From positions 1 through 12,505 of the forward strand of contig UQWV01000053.1 in assembly GCA_900544845.1 (NCBI GenBank): a DNA stretch of 12,505 nucleotides. Direction: 5' to 3'. Below, in pieces: positions 6,261-12,505 of this stretch (its first letter is position 1; each line of letters begins with the position of its first letter). Made by a program: the position numbers and the translations under genes. Origin of the DNA: an uncultured Collinsella sp. (GTDB taxonomy: Bacteria > Actinomycetota > Coriobacteriia > Coriobacteriales > Coriobacteriaceae). The notes below the pieces were generated by a model. That model did not search any database, was not told where the DNA came from, and worked only from the letters and a program-made list of their open reading frames with translations.

Positions 6261-8183
6261 TTAGTCGAGCGAGAGCCCGCTGAATTTGCCGCCCGGCTTG
6301 CTCCCGTTCTTCTTCTCCGGCTCGGGCCACTTTGGGCACCAGGTCGAGGCCTCCTCGCGCATCTTCCCAGCAGCTGACTCGTCGAGGCGGCGCTGGTAGG
6401 CGCGACGGTTCTCCGCCTCGTGCTCGGGGGTCCCGAGGTCGAAGTGCTCCCTTGTGGGCGTGTTGGTGCAGTCGGTGACGGGGGAGCGGAAGACGCCGGC
6501 TCGACATGCGGGCATACCGTTGTCCGCGTGCTTCACGACGATGATCCCGTCCCGGTCTGGGGCCATGCCGCGCCACTCCCAGGGGTGTATCACGTCGTCG
6601 GCGCTCTCGCTGTAGGACGTCGAGGATGACGTGCCCGACGCGGCCCTGCCGTTGCTCGTGCCCTGCGTGTGGCGCGTGGTCTTGCCGATGAGCTCGGTGA
6701 AGTACCGGCGGTCCTCCTCCTCGGCGAGCTTCATCGCAATCTTGACCCCGCAGTTCGCGAGGATCTTCCTGCGGCCGTCTCTCTCGCCATACTTGTTGAG
6801 CTGGGATACGTCCTGCGTCGCTCCGACCCAGAACGTCCCGCACCCGCGCCCGAGACTGAGGAGGGCGGGCAGGCACTCGACGCGGGGCAGGTTGCCCCAC
6901 TCGTCGCCGAGTATCTGCACGGGGCGGGGGAGCCTGCCGCCGTTCACGTCCGCGACCGCCTGGACCGAAGCCCAGAGCTGCGAGAGGAACATCGCCGCGA
7001 TGCAGTTGTAGGGGGAGCCCTCGTCGAGCACGTGAAGGAAGACGGCGCTCTTCTCCGTGAGTACCGTGTGCGGGTCGATGTCGGAGCCGGAGGTCATCCA
7101 GGCGACCGGGGCGGAGGAGAACGGGCGCAGGGCGACCTTGAGCGTCGAGAGGATGCTCCTGAGCTCGTTGCCGCCCGAGGAGACGAACTGCGACGCCCTG
7201 CCCTTGGCGGGGTGGCCGCTCGGCAGAGCGCGGAAGACGGCCTTCAGGGGCTCGGACGGGTCGTCTCCCTCGGCCTCGGTGCCGCGGTCCAGGACCTCGC
7301 AGACGGTCGCGAGGTGCTTTGATTCCTCGGGACACTCGTCGGACATGGAGACCAGCAGGACCAGGGCCGAGAGCAGGCCCCTGGCCGAGGCGGTCCAGTG
7401 CGAGCCCTTGTCTTTCTCGTCGTCCTGCACCACGAGCTCCGCGATGGCGTCCGCCGCCTGCTCGGCCTCCTGATCGCGTCCCTCGGCATGGAGGTCGAGC
7501 ACCTGCTTGAGCGGGTTGAACCTCTGTCCCCTATAGGGGTGCTGCGTGTCGAGAAGCAGGACGCGATAGCCGCGACGGGCCAGCTCGTCGCCCGTGAGTT
7601 CTATGAGCTCGTTTTTCACGTCGGAGACGATTAGGGTCGCGGGCTCGGATCCGTTGGAAGCGCCGCCGTAGCTGAGCAGGTCGATTGAGGGGAGATAGAG
7701 GAAGCGACTCTTACCTGACCCGGTGGCCCCTGACACGAAGGCCATCTTCTTGGGCTCGTAGAGATAGCAGGGTTTGCCGTGATACTTGGTGAACCCATAG
7801 ACGAACCCACGTGACGAGGGATTCGTCGAGCCGTCCCAGGTCATGGACCCTTTTATGACCTCGCGACCCGTCTTGACGTGGGCGTCGCCGAGCACGCCAC
7901 CGTCCTCGGCCCTCGCGTTGAGGGTGGTCGAGTAGGCGATGAGAGCGCAGATGCAAAAGGCGAGGAGGAAGGTCAGCAGGGTTCCGAGCGGGCAAGCAGT
8001 GAACGCACCCGTGAGCCACCAGCCGAGGACGGTATCCACGCCGAACGACGACGGAATCGCAGCCGCGCCTAACGGTGTCCCGGAGACGAAATCGTCGACG
8101 GGGACGGCGAGGACGGGGCATGCGATGATCGCTAGGAGAAGAGATGATATGAGCGCTGTGGGCATCTTGGTTTTCATGATCAT
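6261..8183 (-). CDS. Type IV coupling protein (VirD4/TraG family)
   Basis: A 640-aa membrane ATPase that links the relaxosome to a type IV secretion channel. Two hydrophobic segments (about 8-28 and 52-85) anchor it. The motor domain shows Walker A GATGSGKS (152-159), the TraG/VirD4-typical IVSDVKNEL (185-193) and the DEWGNLP Walker B region (427-433), followed by LSLGRGCGTFWVGATQDVSQL. Full length for the family. Its ATG overlaps the MobC stop in an ATGA, so the two are coupled. No other secretion gene is in the element, so it must dock on a channel made by another element. The C-terminal tail after about 570 is charged. Confidence 0.9.
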   Translation of the reverse strand: MIMKTKMPTALISSLLLAIIACPVLAVPVDDFVSGTPLGAAAIPSSFGVDTVLGWWLTGAFTACPLGTLLTFLLAFCICALIAYSTTLNARAEDGGVLGDAHVKTGREVIKGSMTWDGSTNPSSRGFVYGFTKYHGKPCYLYEPKKMAFVSGATGSGKSRFLYLPSIDLLSYGGASNGSEPATLIVSDVKNELIELTGDELARRGYRVLLLDTQHPYRGQRFNPLKQVLDLHAEGRDQEAEQAADAIAELVVQDDEKDKGSHWTASARGLLSALVLLVSMSDECPEESKHLATVCEVLDRGTEAEGDDPSEPLKAVFRALPSGHPAKGRASQFVSSGGNELRSILSTLKVALRPFSSAPVAWMTSGSDIDPHTVLTEKSAVFLHVLDEGSPYNCIAAMFLSQLWASVQAVADVNGGRLPRPVQILGDEWGNLPRVECLPALLSLGRGCGTFWVGATQDVSQLNKYGERDGRRKILANCGVKIAMKLAEEEDRRYFTELIGKTTRHTQGTSNGRAASGTSSSTSYSESADDVIHPWEWRGMAPDRDGIIVVKHADNGMPACRAGVFRSPVTDCTNTPTREHFDLGTPEHEAENRRAYQRRLDESAAGKMREEASTWCPKWPEPEKKNGSKPGGKFSGLSLD

Positions 8184-8524
8184 TCTCGATTCTTGGAGAT
8201 GAGGTTCGATAGCTGCGAGGCCGTGCTCGATACCAGACGGACGGCCTCCGCGAGCTGTTGGGCCGTCTGCGTATCCACGCCATAGGCGTTTGCGGTGAGG
8301 ACGGCCTGGTTGAGGTTTCCGCCCTGCTTCTTCATCTGATGAAGAAGCTGCCGCAGCGTCGCCTCGTCGGCGATCCTGACGGGCTTCTCACCGATGAGGA
8401 GGGCGGCTTCGCGCATGAACGTCGATGGGGCCATACCAAAAGAGGAGGAGCGCACCGTGATGGCGGCACGCTCCTCCTCGGTCATGCGGACGTTTATATG
8501 CGCGGTCTTGGCTTTGCCACGCAT
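8180..8524 (-). CDS. MobC-like relaxosome accessory protein
   Basis: A 114-aa protein with an N-terminal ribbon-helix-helix region (about 7-42, INVRMTEEERAAI...MREAALL) and the MobC-type signature KKQGGNLNQAVLTANAYG (65-82). Proteins of this family bind oriT and help the relaxase reach a single-stranded nic site. An AGGGG lies about nine bases upstream of 8524. The gene begins three bases after the helicase stop and overlaps the coupling-protein start by four bases. Its position between helicase and coupling protein in one operon supports a relaxosome role. Confidence 0.85.
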   Translation of the reverse strand: MRGKAKTAHINVRMTEEERAAITVRSSSFGMAPSTFMREAALLIGEKPVRIADEATLRQLLHQMKKQGGNLNQAVLTANAYGVDTQTAQQLAEAVRLVSSTASQLSNLISKNRE

Positions 8525-8527
8525 GGG

Positions 8528-9424
8528 CTAGCCCCTGTCGTGGAAGGTGGCGCGCGCACCGTCGAAGTCGAGTCGGGACTCGCCCAGCGTGCCGTAGCGG
8601 TTCTTGAGGGCGACGAGCTTGAGGGGCGTGCCGGTTGCGGGAGACTCGTAGGGCCACTCGGGCTTGTCATTGTCATCGGCGAGGTAGAGCACCGAGTCAA
8701 AGCCGTACTCGACAGCGGAGGAACCACCGAACATGGCGAGGTTGGGCCTGGCCGACTTCCCGGAATCGTAGGACTTGCGAGTGGTCGAGCTCAGTGCGAT
8801 GACGGGAGAGCCATAGAGGTTCGAGATTTCGCGGAGGCCCTTCACGCATGCTGTGATAGCCAATCGCTCGTCGATGAACTGCTGGTCCGCCGTGACGCCG
8901 CAGGCGAGGAGCTGGAGGTAGTCAATGAAGACGATGGGGACCTCGCCGCGCTCGCGTGTTACCAGCCCGACGAGGTTGGAGAGCTCCACGGTGTTGAGCG
9001 GGCCGGTGATGCAGAGATTGGGGGCGATCTGGGTGCGATATTTGTCGAGTGCAGCCTCGAAAGTCGTGTGCTTAGGGTGATTCTGGGTCGCGCAGCTGGA
9101 GACCTCGGACAACGCGACTTTGCCGTCGCTGAGACGCGCCAGACTCTTCTCGATCAGCTTGTGCGCGGGAAGCTCGGCGGAAACGTAGATTACCGGGTGC
9201 CCGTCTGCCGCGAGCTTGTCGGCCTCCTGGAGTGCCAGTGTCGTCTTGCCCTTGCCCGGGGCGGTCCCGATTGCGTAGTTGAGCCCGGGGTAGACACCGC
9301 CGAGGATGCTGTTGAGTGCGTCGAGCCCGAAGGAGGCGATGGGCTTGTCTTCCTGAAGGGCGTGGACGTGCTCGTCGAGCACATCAAGCTCGAAGACGAG
9401 GGGATTGACGTTCGGGCGCTGCAT
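8528..9424 (-). CDS. DnaB/RepA-like replicative helicase
   Basis: A 298-aa RecA-fold ATPase. Walker A is GTAPGKGKTT (53-62), followed by a VIYVSAE strand (78-84), Walker B PIVFIDYLQLL (163-173, D168), a sensor-like SPVIALSSTTR and a C-terminal FGGSSAVEYGFDSVLYL segment. This is the DnaB C-terminal pattern; there is no DnaB N-terminal domain. Such stand-alone helicases resemble plasmid RepA-type helicases and would unwind DNA during replication or transfer of the circular element. Its ATG overlaps the previous stop (TAATG), with GAGGGGG about ten bases upstream. No initiator, primase or iteron array is recognisable, so whether it starts replication or only assists is open. Confidence 0.82.
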   Translation of the reverse strand: MQRPNVNPLVFELDVLDEHVHALQEDKPIASFGLDALNSILGGVYPGLNYAIGTAPGKGKTTLALQEADKLAADGHPVIYVSAELPAHKLIEKSLARLSDGKVALSEVSSCATQNHPKHTTFEAALDKYRTQIAPNLCITGPLNTVELSNLVGLVTRERGEVPIVFIDYLQLLACGVTADQQFIDERLAITACVKGLREISNLYGSPVIALSSTTRKSYDSGKSARPNLAMFGGSSAVEYGFDSVLYLADDNDKPEWPYESPATGTPLKLVALKNRYGTLGESRLDFDGARATFHDRG

Positions 9425-9666
9425 TACTCGCTCGCCCCCTCTGCCAGCTTGTGGAAGTAGTCGAACAGGTCCTCTTCCATGACGAAGTACTGGTTGGCGA
9501 TGCTAAAGCAGTGGTGGGTGGACTTCATGAGCTTGATGGCGCTGGATTGTCCGATGCCGGTGAGGATCTGAACGTCCAGGCGGCTCATGATGCGCTTGGT
9601 GCCGACATGGCGCAGGTTGATGCCTGCGGAGATGGCGTCGGTCTTGGGGTCATCTGCAAGATGCAT
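9424..9666 (-). CDS. Small winged-helix DNA-binding protein, candidate excisionase
   Basis: An 80-aa protein. Residues about 26-75 (MSRLDVQILTGIGQSSAIKL...YFVMEEDLFDYFHKL) fit the MerR/excisionase-type fold: recognition helix pair, a short strand, then a 'x-V-x-E-E-D-L-x-x-Y' closing helix. Proteins like this are recombination directionality factors or local repressors. AAAGGAG seven bases before 9666 is a strong ribosome site. It is first in the mobilization operon rather than beside the integrase, which would link excision to expression of transfer genes. The fold call is by pattern; the function is inferred. Confidence 0.6.
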   Translation of the reverse strand: MHLADDPKTDAISAGINLRHVGTKRIMSRLDVQILTGIGQSSAIKLMKSTHHCFSIANQYFVMEEDLFDYFHKLAEGASE

Positions 9667-9690
9667 GATAAACTCCTTTAGTAGGGCGCT

Positions 9691-9729
9691 CGGCTCCTCT
9701 TCGATGTTTGGCGACAGTGAGAGGAGTCG
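9691..9729 (-). promoter_or_regulatory. Leader hairpin before the mobilization operon
   Basis: CGGCTCCTCT (9691-9700) pairs with AGAGGAGTCG (9720-9729) over 10 bp including one G-T pair, with a 19-base loop. It lies in the 92-bp gap upstream of the small winged-helix gene. No T-run follows, so it is not a standard terminator. It could be an operator or attenuator; no clear promoter hexamers were found here. Confidence 0.35.
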
Positions 9730-9758
9730 GGTGCTTGTTTGTAAAATGGTTTTATCGA

Positions 9759-10445
9759 CTAATTAGCCCCTTTCTTCTCGTATTCGTCGATAAGGTGCAG
9801 AAGGCTGATTCGAGCTTCTGCGGGCTCGCTGTATCCCTTGCGGGATGATCTGCCGATGTTGGCGAAATCGAGCAGAGCACGGTAAGTGCAGGAATAGCCC
9901 TTGATGTGCTCCCATGCGTTGAGAATGTATGAGACCAAAGGTGTAACGGCGAGCAACGCTGTAGGGTCTTGCAGGGTAGTTTCGAGTTCACGGCCGGTCT
10001 TAGCCTGGATACGTGCGTCGAGGTTGCACTCGGGCATCTTTGCAGCCTCTTCCATAATGAGGCAAATGCTGTCCCAGTTAGTGCGGAGATGATGAACGCG
10101 CTCGCTCGTGGTGTCGATGCAGATCCTTGCTTCATGACAGTAGTCAAAAAAGCCTTTGATGACGTCGCGGCAATCATTTTCTGGCTGGATTGCGCTCCAG
10201 TCCTCGAACATGCCCTCGAAGGCGTCGAGACAGCTCCCATCCTCAGCATAGATGAGCTGCGCGGCCCACCTGCCTAGATTCGAGCTCGTCAGCTGCTCCA
10301 TGGGAAGCCTCGCTAGGAGCGCGGACGGGGTGAGACCCCTTGCCGCGGCGAGGTCAGCGCTGGAGCGCTTGAAGAGTACCTGCTCATCCTTTGAGTTGAA
10401 TAGGATTGTCGAACGCAGCTTGCTGCTCGCAGTGGTAAGTGCCAT
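9759..10445 (-). CDS. Hypothetical protein, 228 aa
   Basis: I do not recognise this family. It starts at 10445 behind a strong GAGAGGAGG site and runs 228 codons without interruption. The sequence looks soluble and largely helical, has no membrane segment or signal peptide, and includes several Cys residues (positions about 72, 92, 102, 108, 128, 140) with no regular metal motif. Regions such as SSKLRSTILFNSKDEQVLF and a C-terminal acidic/basic helix (AEARISLLHLIDEYEKKG) stand out. It is set between integrase and mobilization operon with gaps of 64 and 92 bp, so it is probably its own transcript. A TATACT at 10478-10483 (minus strand) could be a -10 box but lacks a good -35. A regulatory or replication role is possible, not shown. 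Confidence 0.75.
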   Translation of the reverse strand: MALTTASSKLRSTILFNSKDEQVLFKRSSADLAAARGLTPSALLARLPMEQLTSSNLGRWAAQLIYAEDGSCLDAFEGMFEDWSAIQPENDCRDVIKGFFDYCHEARICIDTTSERVHHLRTNWDSICLIMEEAAKMPECNLDARIQAKTGRELETTLQDPTALLAVTPLVSYILNAWEHIKGYSCTYRALLDFANIGRSSRKGYSEPAEARISLLHLIDEYEKKGAN

Positions 10446-10509
10446 TGATAACCTCCTCTCTGTTTGGCCTTATTTGCAGTATACATCTGGTGACACAATT
10501 ATGAGAGTA

Positions 10510-11817
10510 TTAATTTTCATTACCTTCAGATAATTTTTCGAAGACTTCGGCAGCGTTGCGGTCGTTGGCTCTGATTGCGTGGGTGTAGAAATTGGCCGTC
10601 GTACTCGCTGATGCGTGTCCCATCCGCGCCTGAACGGTCTTCAAATCGACGTTGTTTGCGACGAGCGCCGTCGCTGCCGTGTGTCTCAGTCCGTGGGGGA
10701 CGAGACCCGAGTATCCGGTGCCGCGTGTGTGCAGCTTGCCGTTGCGCTCGAACTGGCTTGTCACGTTGGCGTACTCGCCATAGCCGTTGTCGACGCAGAA
10801 GTCCCTGAACCAGCGTGAATAGTTGTGTCCATCGGGTCGGGTGATACTGACGTGAAGGTTGCCGTTTTCGTCCTTATGCGGGCTGAGGGCGTGAACGATG
10901 GGGTCAGAGTTTCTCTGTCTTAGCCCGCGTTGCTCGAATAGGTTGCGCTGCCGTATCTTCCAGTCGTTTAGATACGCGGCCAGCGAAGAGTCTATAGACA
11001 GGATCCGCCTGCTCATTTCCGATTTGGGTGCCCTGAGCGTTTTGTCATTGGTGTACTGGTGGACGATTCTGATTTCCATCGCCTCGGGGTCGTAGTCTTC
11101 CCAACAGAGCCCCAGGGCCTCGCCTTTTCTGAGTCCTAGGTGGAATATGAGCATGGTGCAGACGGTCATCGGCCCCATGGGTTCGGATAGCAGACATTTG
11201 GTGAATCGGGGCAGTTCGTCGGGTGGGAGGAAGTTGCGCACTCTAAGGTCTGGCTTTGGGAGTTTGACGCTGATGCATGGGTTGCGCTCGATTAGCTCAT
11301 TCTCCAGTGCGTCCTGCATGACCTGTTTGAGCTTGACGTGGATACGACGAATCTCGGCCTCTGTGAATCTTCCGGTTGAGATTGCTTCGGCATACGCCCG
11401 TTTGATCTCGTCGGGTCTCAGCGCACCGAGGGGCATGTCGCCGAACAGCTCGCGTATATGGCGCACGTCATATTCCTCTCTTTGGAAAGAAAGAGGGGAG
11501 CCGAAGGAGCTTTCTCGGAGCCGATGGAAATCCTCGGCGTATCCGGAAACAGTGGTCGGCACGTCGCCAGCCGGTTCATAGGTCTCCAGCTCCTTCCGGT
11601 AGGCATCGAGCGCATTCGCAACCTCACCGGGCCAGTTCTTCGGGTTTTTGCTCTTGCAATGGATGGTTCTCTTGGGTGTCTTTAGGTATCTGACTCGTTT
11701 CCCGTTCTTGCCGGATTCGGGGTCGCGACCGAGAGAGAAGTAGATGCGGAAGGAACCGGGTTTTCCCTTGATCGGTTCGGAAGTGCCTTTGGCTGTGGGT
11801 TTGATTCTGGTTTCCAT
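10510..11817 (-). CDS. int: Tyrosine recombinase (site-specific integrase)
   Basis: A 435-aa phage-type integrase. N-terminal arm-binding region (about 1-75, RIYFSLGRDPESGKNGKRVRYLKT), SAM-like core-binding domain (about 88-185), catalytic domain from about 200. The catalytic set is complete: R230 (HLGLRKGEALGL), K265 (APKSEMSRR), H376-x-x-R379 (HGLRHTAATAL), H401 (ARMGHASASTT) and nucleophile Y411 (NFYTHA). It should recombine the 46-bp repeats with attP/attB polarity at tRNA-Arg. GGAG lies seven bases before the ATG at 11817. The gene reads inward from attR, the usual place for a tRNA-targeting integrase. A roughly 30-residue Gly/Thr-rich insert precedes the HxxR motif (about 345-374). Confidence 0.95.
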   Translation of the reverse strand: METRIKPTAKGTSEPIKGKPGSFRIYFSLGRDPESGKNGKRVRYLKTPKRTIHCKSKNPKNWPGEVANALDAYRKELETYEPAGDVPTTVSGYAEDFHRLRESSFGSPLSFQREEYDVRHIRELFGDMPLGALRPDEIKRAYAEAISTGRFTEAEIRRIHVKLKQVMQDALENELIERNPCISVKLPKPDLRVRNFLPPDELPRFTKCLLSEPMGPMTVCTMLIFHLGLRKGEALGLCWEDYDPEAMEIRIVHQYTNDKTLRAPKSEMSRRILSIDSSLAAYLNDWKIRQRNLFEQRGLRQRNSDPIVHALSPHKDENGNLHVSITRPDGHNYSRWFRDFCVDNGYGEYANVTSQFERNGKLHTRGTGYSGLVPHGLRHTAATALVANNVDLKTVQARMGHASASTTANFYTHAIRANDRNAAEVFEKLSEGNEN

Positions 11818-11837
11818 GGGTCTCCAGGGGTGGTGCG

Positions 11838-11892
11838 TTGGGTTAGCCTCGGGGGCGGGGCTTTGAGGGCCTCGCCCCCGAGGCTAACCCAA
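11838..11892. promoter_or_regulatory. 24-bp-stem hairpin upstream of integrase
   Basis: Arms 11838-11861 and 11869-11892 pair over 24 positions (one G-T wobble) with a seven-base loop. It sits 20 bp before the integrase start, ahead of its ribosome site, and no T-run follows on either strand. It would form in any transcript entering int from the right flank. Roles as an insulator/attenuator of int expression or as a cruciform recombination signal are both possible. Confidence 0.5.
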
Positions 11893-11895
11893 AAA

Positions 11896-11949
11896 TTTCA
11901 CCCCTGCAAGTCAAAATGAAGGGGTAAAGGGGTGTAAAAAGGGTGAAAT
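11896..11949. repeat. Candidate right integrase arm sites
   Basis: TTTCACCCCT (11896-11905) is followed by AAGGGGTAAA (11919-11928), AGGGGTGTAAAAA (11928-11940) and AGGGTGAAAT (11940-11949). The last two together mirror the tandem pair at 149-170 (GGGGTG, A-run, GGGTGAAA). Similar sites at both ends, about 75-110 bp from the crossover repeats, fit arm-type integrase binding. Confidence 0.5.
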
Positions 11950-11981
11950 AGAAAACTAATCAAGAAGAGCAAAAACGGCAG

Positions 11982-12057
11982 AATAGCTAAATTACCTGCG
12001 GAAACAGAGATATTGATGAAAATGAAAAACCACAGGTAGAGTAATAGCTCATGACCT
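11982..12057. repeat. Direct repeat at the attR inner edge
   Basis: AATAGCTAAATTACCT (11982-11997) and AATAGCTCATGACCT (12043-12057) are near copies with a 61-bp period, the second touching attR. Between them TACCTGCGG (11993-12001) and CCACAGGTA (12030-12038) form an inverted repeat with one mismatch. These could be excisionase or accessory-factor sites. Confidence 0.35.
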
Positions 12058-12101
12058 CCTAAAGCGGGTGTCGACGGTTCGAATCCGCCCGGGGGCACCA
12101 G
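12056..12101. repeat. attR, right copy of the 46-bp attachment repeat
   Basis: Identical to 32-77. Only the anticodon-loop-to-CCA part of the tRNA is present, so this is not a second tRNA gene. It is the displaced 3' end of the original tRNA-Arg gene and borders the original downstream chromosome. Confidence 0.93.
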
Positions 12102-12109
12102 GAAAATCG

Positions 12110-12146
12110 CAGGTCAGGAGTTATTTTTGCTTCTGACCTGTTCTGG
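12110..12146 (+). terminator. Original tRNA-Arg terminator, displaced
   Basis: CAGGTCAGGAG (12110-12120) pairs with CTTCTGACCTG (12130-12140) with one G-T wobble; a T-rich loop lies between and TTCTGG follows. Its outer eight stem pairs are identical to those of the terminator at 86-121. It lies just after the tRNA 3' fragment and was probably the native terminator before insertion. Confidence 0.6.
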
Positions 12147-12463
12147 TTTTGGGACTAAGAACCGCTTTCGTTTGTAAATCTGGTAAGTAAATATTATGAC
12201 TTCCCGAGTTTTCCACTGAAAACAGGAAATCACCATTTTGGGGATAAAAGTTTTCAACAGCTGTTAGTCGGTTCCATTTTGGTGATGTGCTTCCCTCTTT
12301 TGGGTAAATAATTTCACCATTTTGATGATTCGGTAGCTTTGAATTATTTGATAAAAAGCCTGCTCAGAAGCTTGTGTAATACCCAGTTTGGTGAAACCAA
12401 TTAATAGAGAAATAGTTTATAAAGAAATAGAGGCTTCGGTAGTTTGTGTGACAAGGGGCTAGC
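12147..12463. other. Non-coding chromosomal flank
   Basis: No convincing gene in this A/T-richer stretch. It contains a small hairpin GTTTTC-CACT-GAAAAC (12209-12224) and the palindrome cluster listed separately. Confidence 0.5.
12230..12394. promoter_or_regulatory. Cluster of four TCACCATTTTGGTGA-like palindromes
   Basis: Four sites approach the same 15-bp near-palindrome: 12230-12244 (TCACCATTTTGGGGA), 12271-12285 (GTTCCATTTTGGTGA), 12314-12328 (TCACCATTTTGATGA) and 12380-12394 (TACCCAGTTTGGTGA). Start-to-start spacings are 41, 43 and 66 bp, so the first three are near whole helical turns. A multi-site regulator or nucleoid-protein region is likely; the protein is unknown. Confidence 0.45.
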
Positions 12464-12505
12464 CTAGGCAGCAACGCTCTTCGCTCCCTTCACGCCCTTC
12501 TTCCT
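12464..12505 (-). CDS. Possible 3' end of a chromosomal gene (partial)
   Basis: On the minus strand the last 13 codons RKKGVKGAKSVAA are followed by TAG at 12464-12466. A Lys/Ala-rich tail like this is common at the C-terminus of nucleic-acid-binding proteins, but too little is in the window to name it. No terminator hairpin with a T-run was found downstream. Confidence 0.35.
   Translation of the reverse strand, partial: RKKGVKGAKSVAA

Larger units (their letters stand above)
32..12101. mobile_element. Integrative and mobilizable element in tRNA-Arg
   Basis: The element is bounded by a 46-bp perfect direct repeat, and the distance between equivalent repeat positions is 12,024 bp. It carries a tyrosine integrase next to the right attachment site, a small winged-helix protein, a helicase, MobC, a VirD4-like coupling protein, a relaxase and an oriT-like hairpin. 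Type IV secretion ATPase and channel genes are absent, so it should move only with help from a conjugative element. Cargo is a BcgI-like restriction-modification pair, and an IS3-family element sits near the left end. Every element gene is on the minus strand. Boundaries come directly from the repeat. The IME classification rests on gene content. Confidence 0.9.

Noticed and set aside
8258..9460. 400-aa plus-strand frame opposite MobC and the helicase
   Set aside because: Antisense shadow of two well-supported genes in high-GC DNA; it has no recognisable domain.
11838..11892. Ordinary Rho-independent terminator
   Set aside because: Strong stem but no T-run after it on either strand.
11898..12098. 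66-aa minus-strand frame ending in the tRNA fragment (MPPGGFEPSTPALGG...)
   Set aside because: Its N-terminus is the antisense translation of a tRNA 3' end, a common annotation artefact. It covers attR and the arm-site region and has no ribosome site.
12056..12101. Second tRNA-Arg gene at the right end
   Set aside because: Only the 3' part from the anticodon loop is present; bases before 12056 do not form D or acceptor 5' arms.

Overview
The window holds one complete integrative and mobilizable element (IME) inserted in the 3' end of a tRNA-Arg(CCU) gene, with short host flanks on each side. A 46-bp perfect direct repeat (32-77 and 12056-12101) marks the two attachment sites, giving a unit of 12,024 bp. 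The element is GC-rich, except for a visibly less GC-rich restriction-modification cargo, and all its genes run on the minus strand. The style of the transposase, mobilization proteins and T4 coupling protein suggests a high-GC gut actinobacterium of the Coriobacteriia (Collinsella/Eggerthella type). That is an inference from pattern memory, not a database result.

Layout from left to right: tRNA-Arg/attL with a strong terminator; short GGGGTGAAA repeats that look like integrase arm sites; a 1.3-kb IS3-family insertion sequence with 29-bp imperfect inverted ends; two tandem, mutually homologous stem-loops (1535-1603 and 1622-1709) just after the restriction-modification operon; a two-gene system (specificity subunit, and a fused nuclease/methyltransferase) of the BcgI type with no separate HsdR; a 600-bp gene-free, hairpin-rich GC stretch containing a likely oriT with an IncP-like nic motif; the mobilization operon read right to left (small winged-helix protein, DnaB/RepA-like helicase, MobC-like protein, VirD4/TraG-like coupling protein, MOBP-type relaxase, terminator); an unrecognised 228-aa gene; a tyrosine integrase; a 24-bp-stem hairpin upstream of it; more arm-type repeats; attR; then a chromosomal flank.

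How it fits together: the integrase, probably with the small winged-helix protein as directionality factor, would excise and integrate the element at tRNA-Arg. The helicase may replicate the circular form. MobC and the relaxase would act at oriT, and the coupling protein would hand the DNA to a type IV secretion channel. No channel genes are present, so a helper conjugative element must supply one. The restriction-modification cargo gives host defence or element addiction.

The most unusual signals are four. First, the paired stem-loops keep a 3x3 internal loop while their stems differ by compensatory changes, which points to a structured RNA. Second, a second copy of the tRNA terminator is carried by the element. 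Third, the relaxase has an altered HUH motif. Fourth, a phased cluster of TCACCATTTTGGTGA-like palindromes lies in the chromosomal flank.
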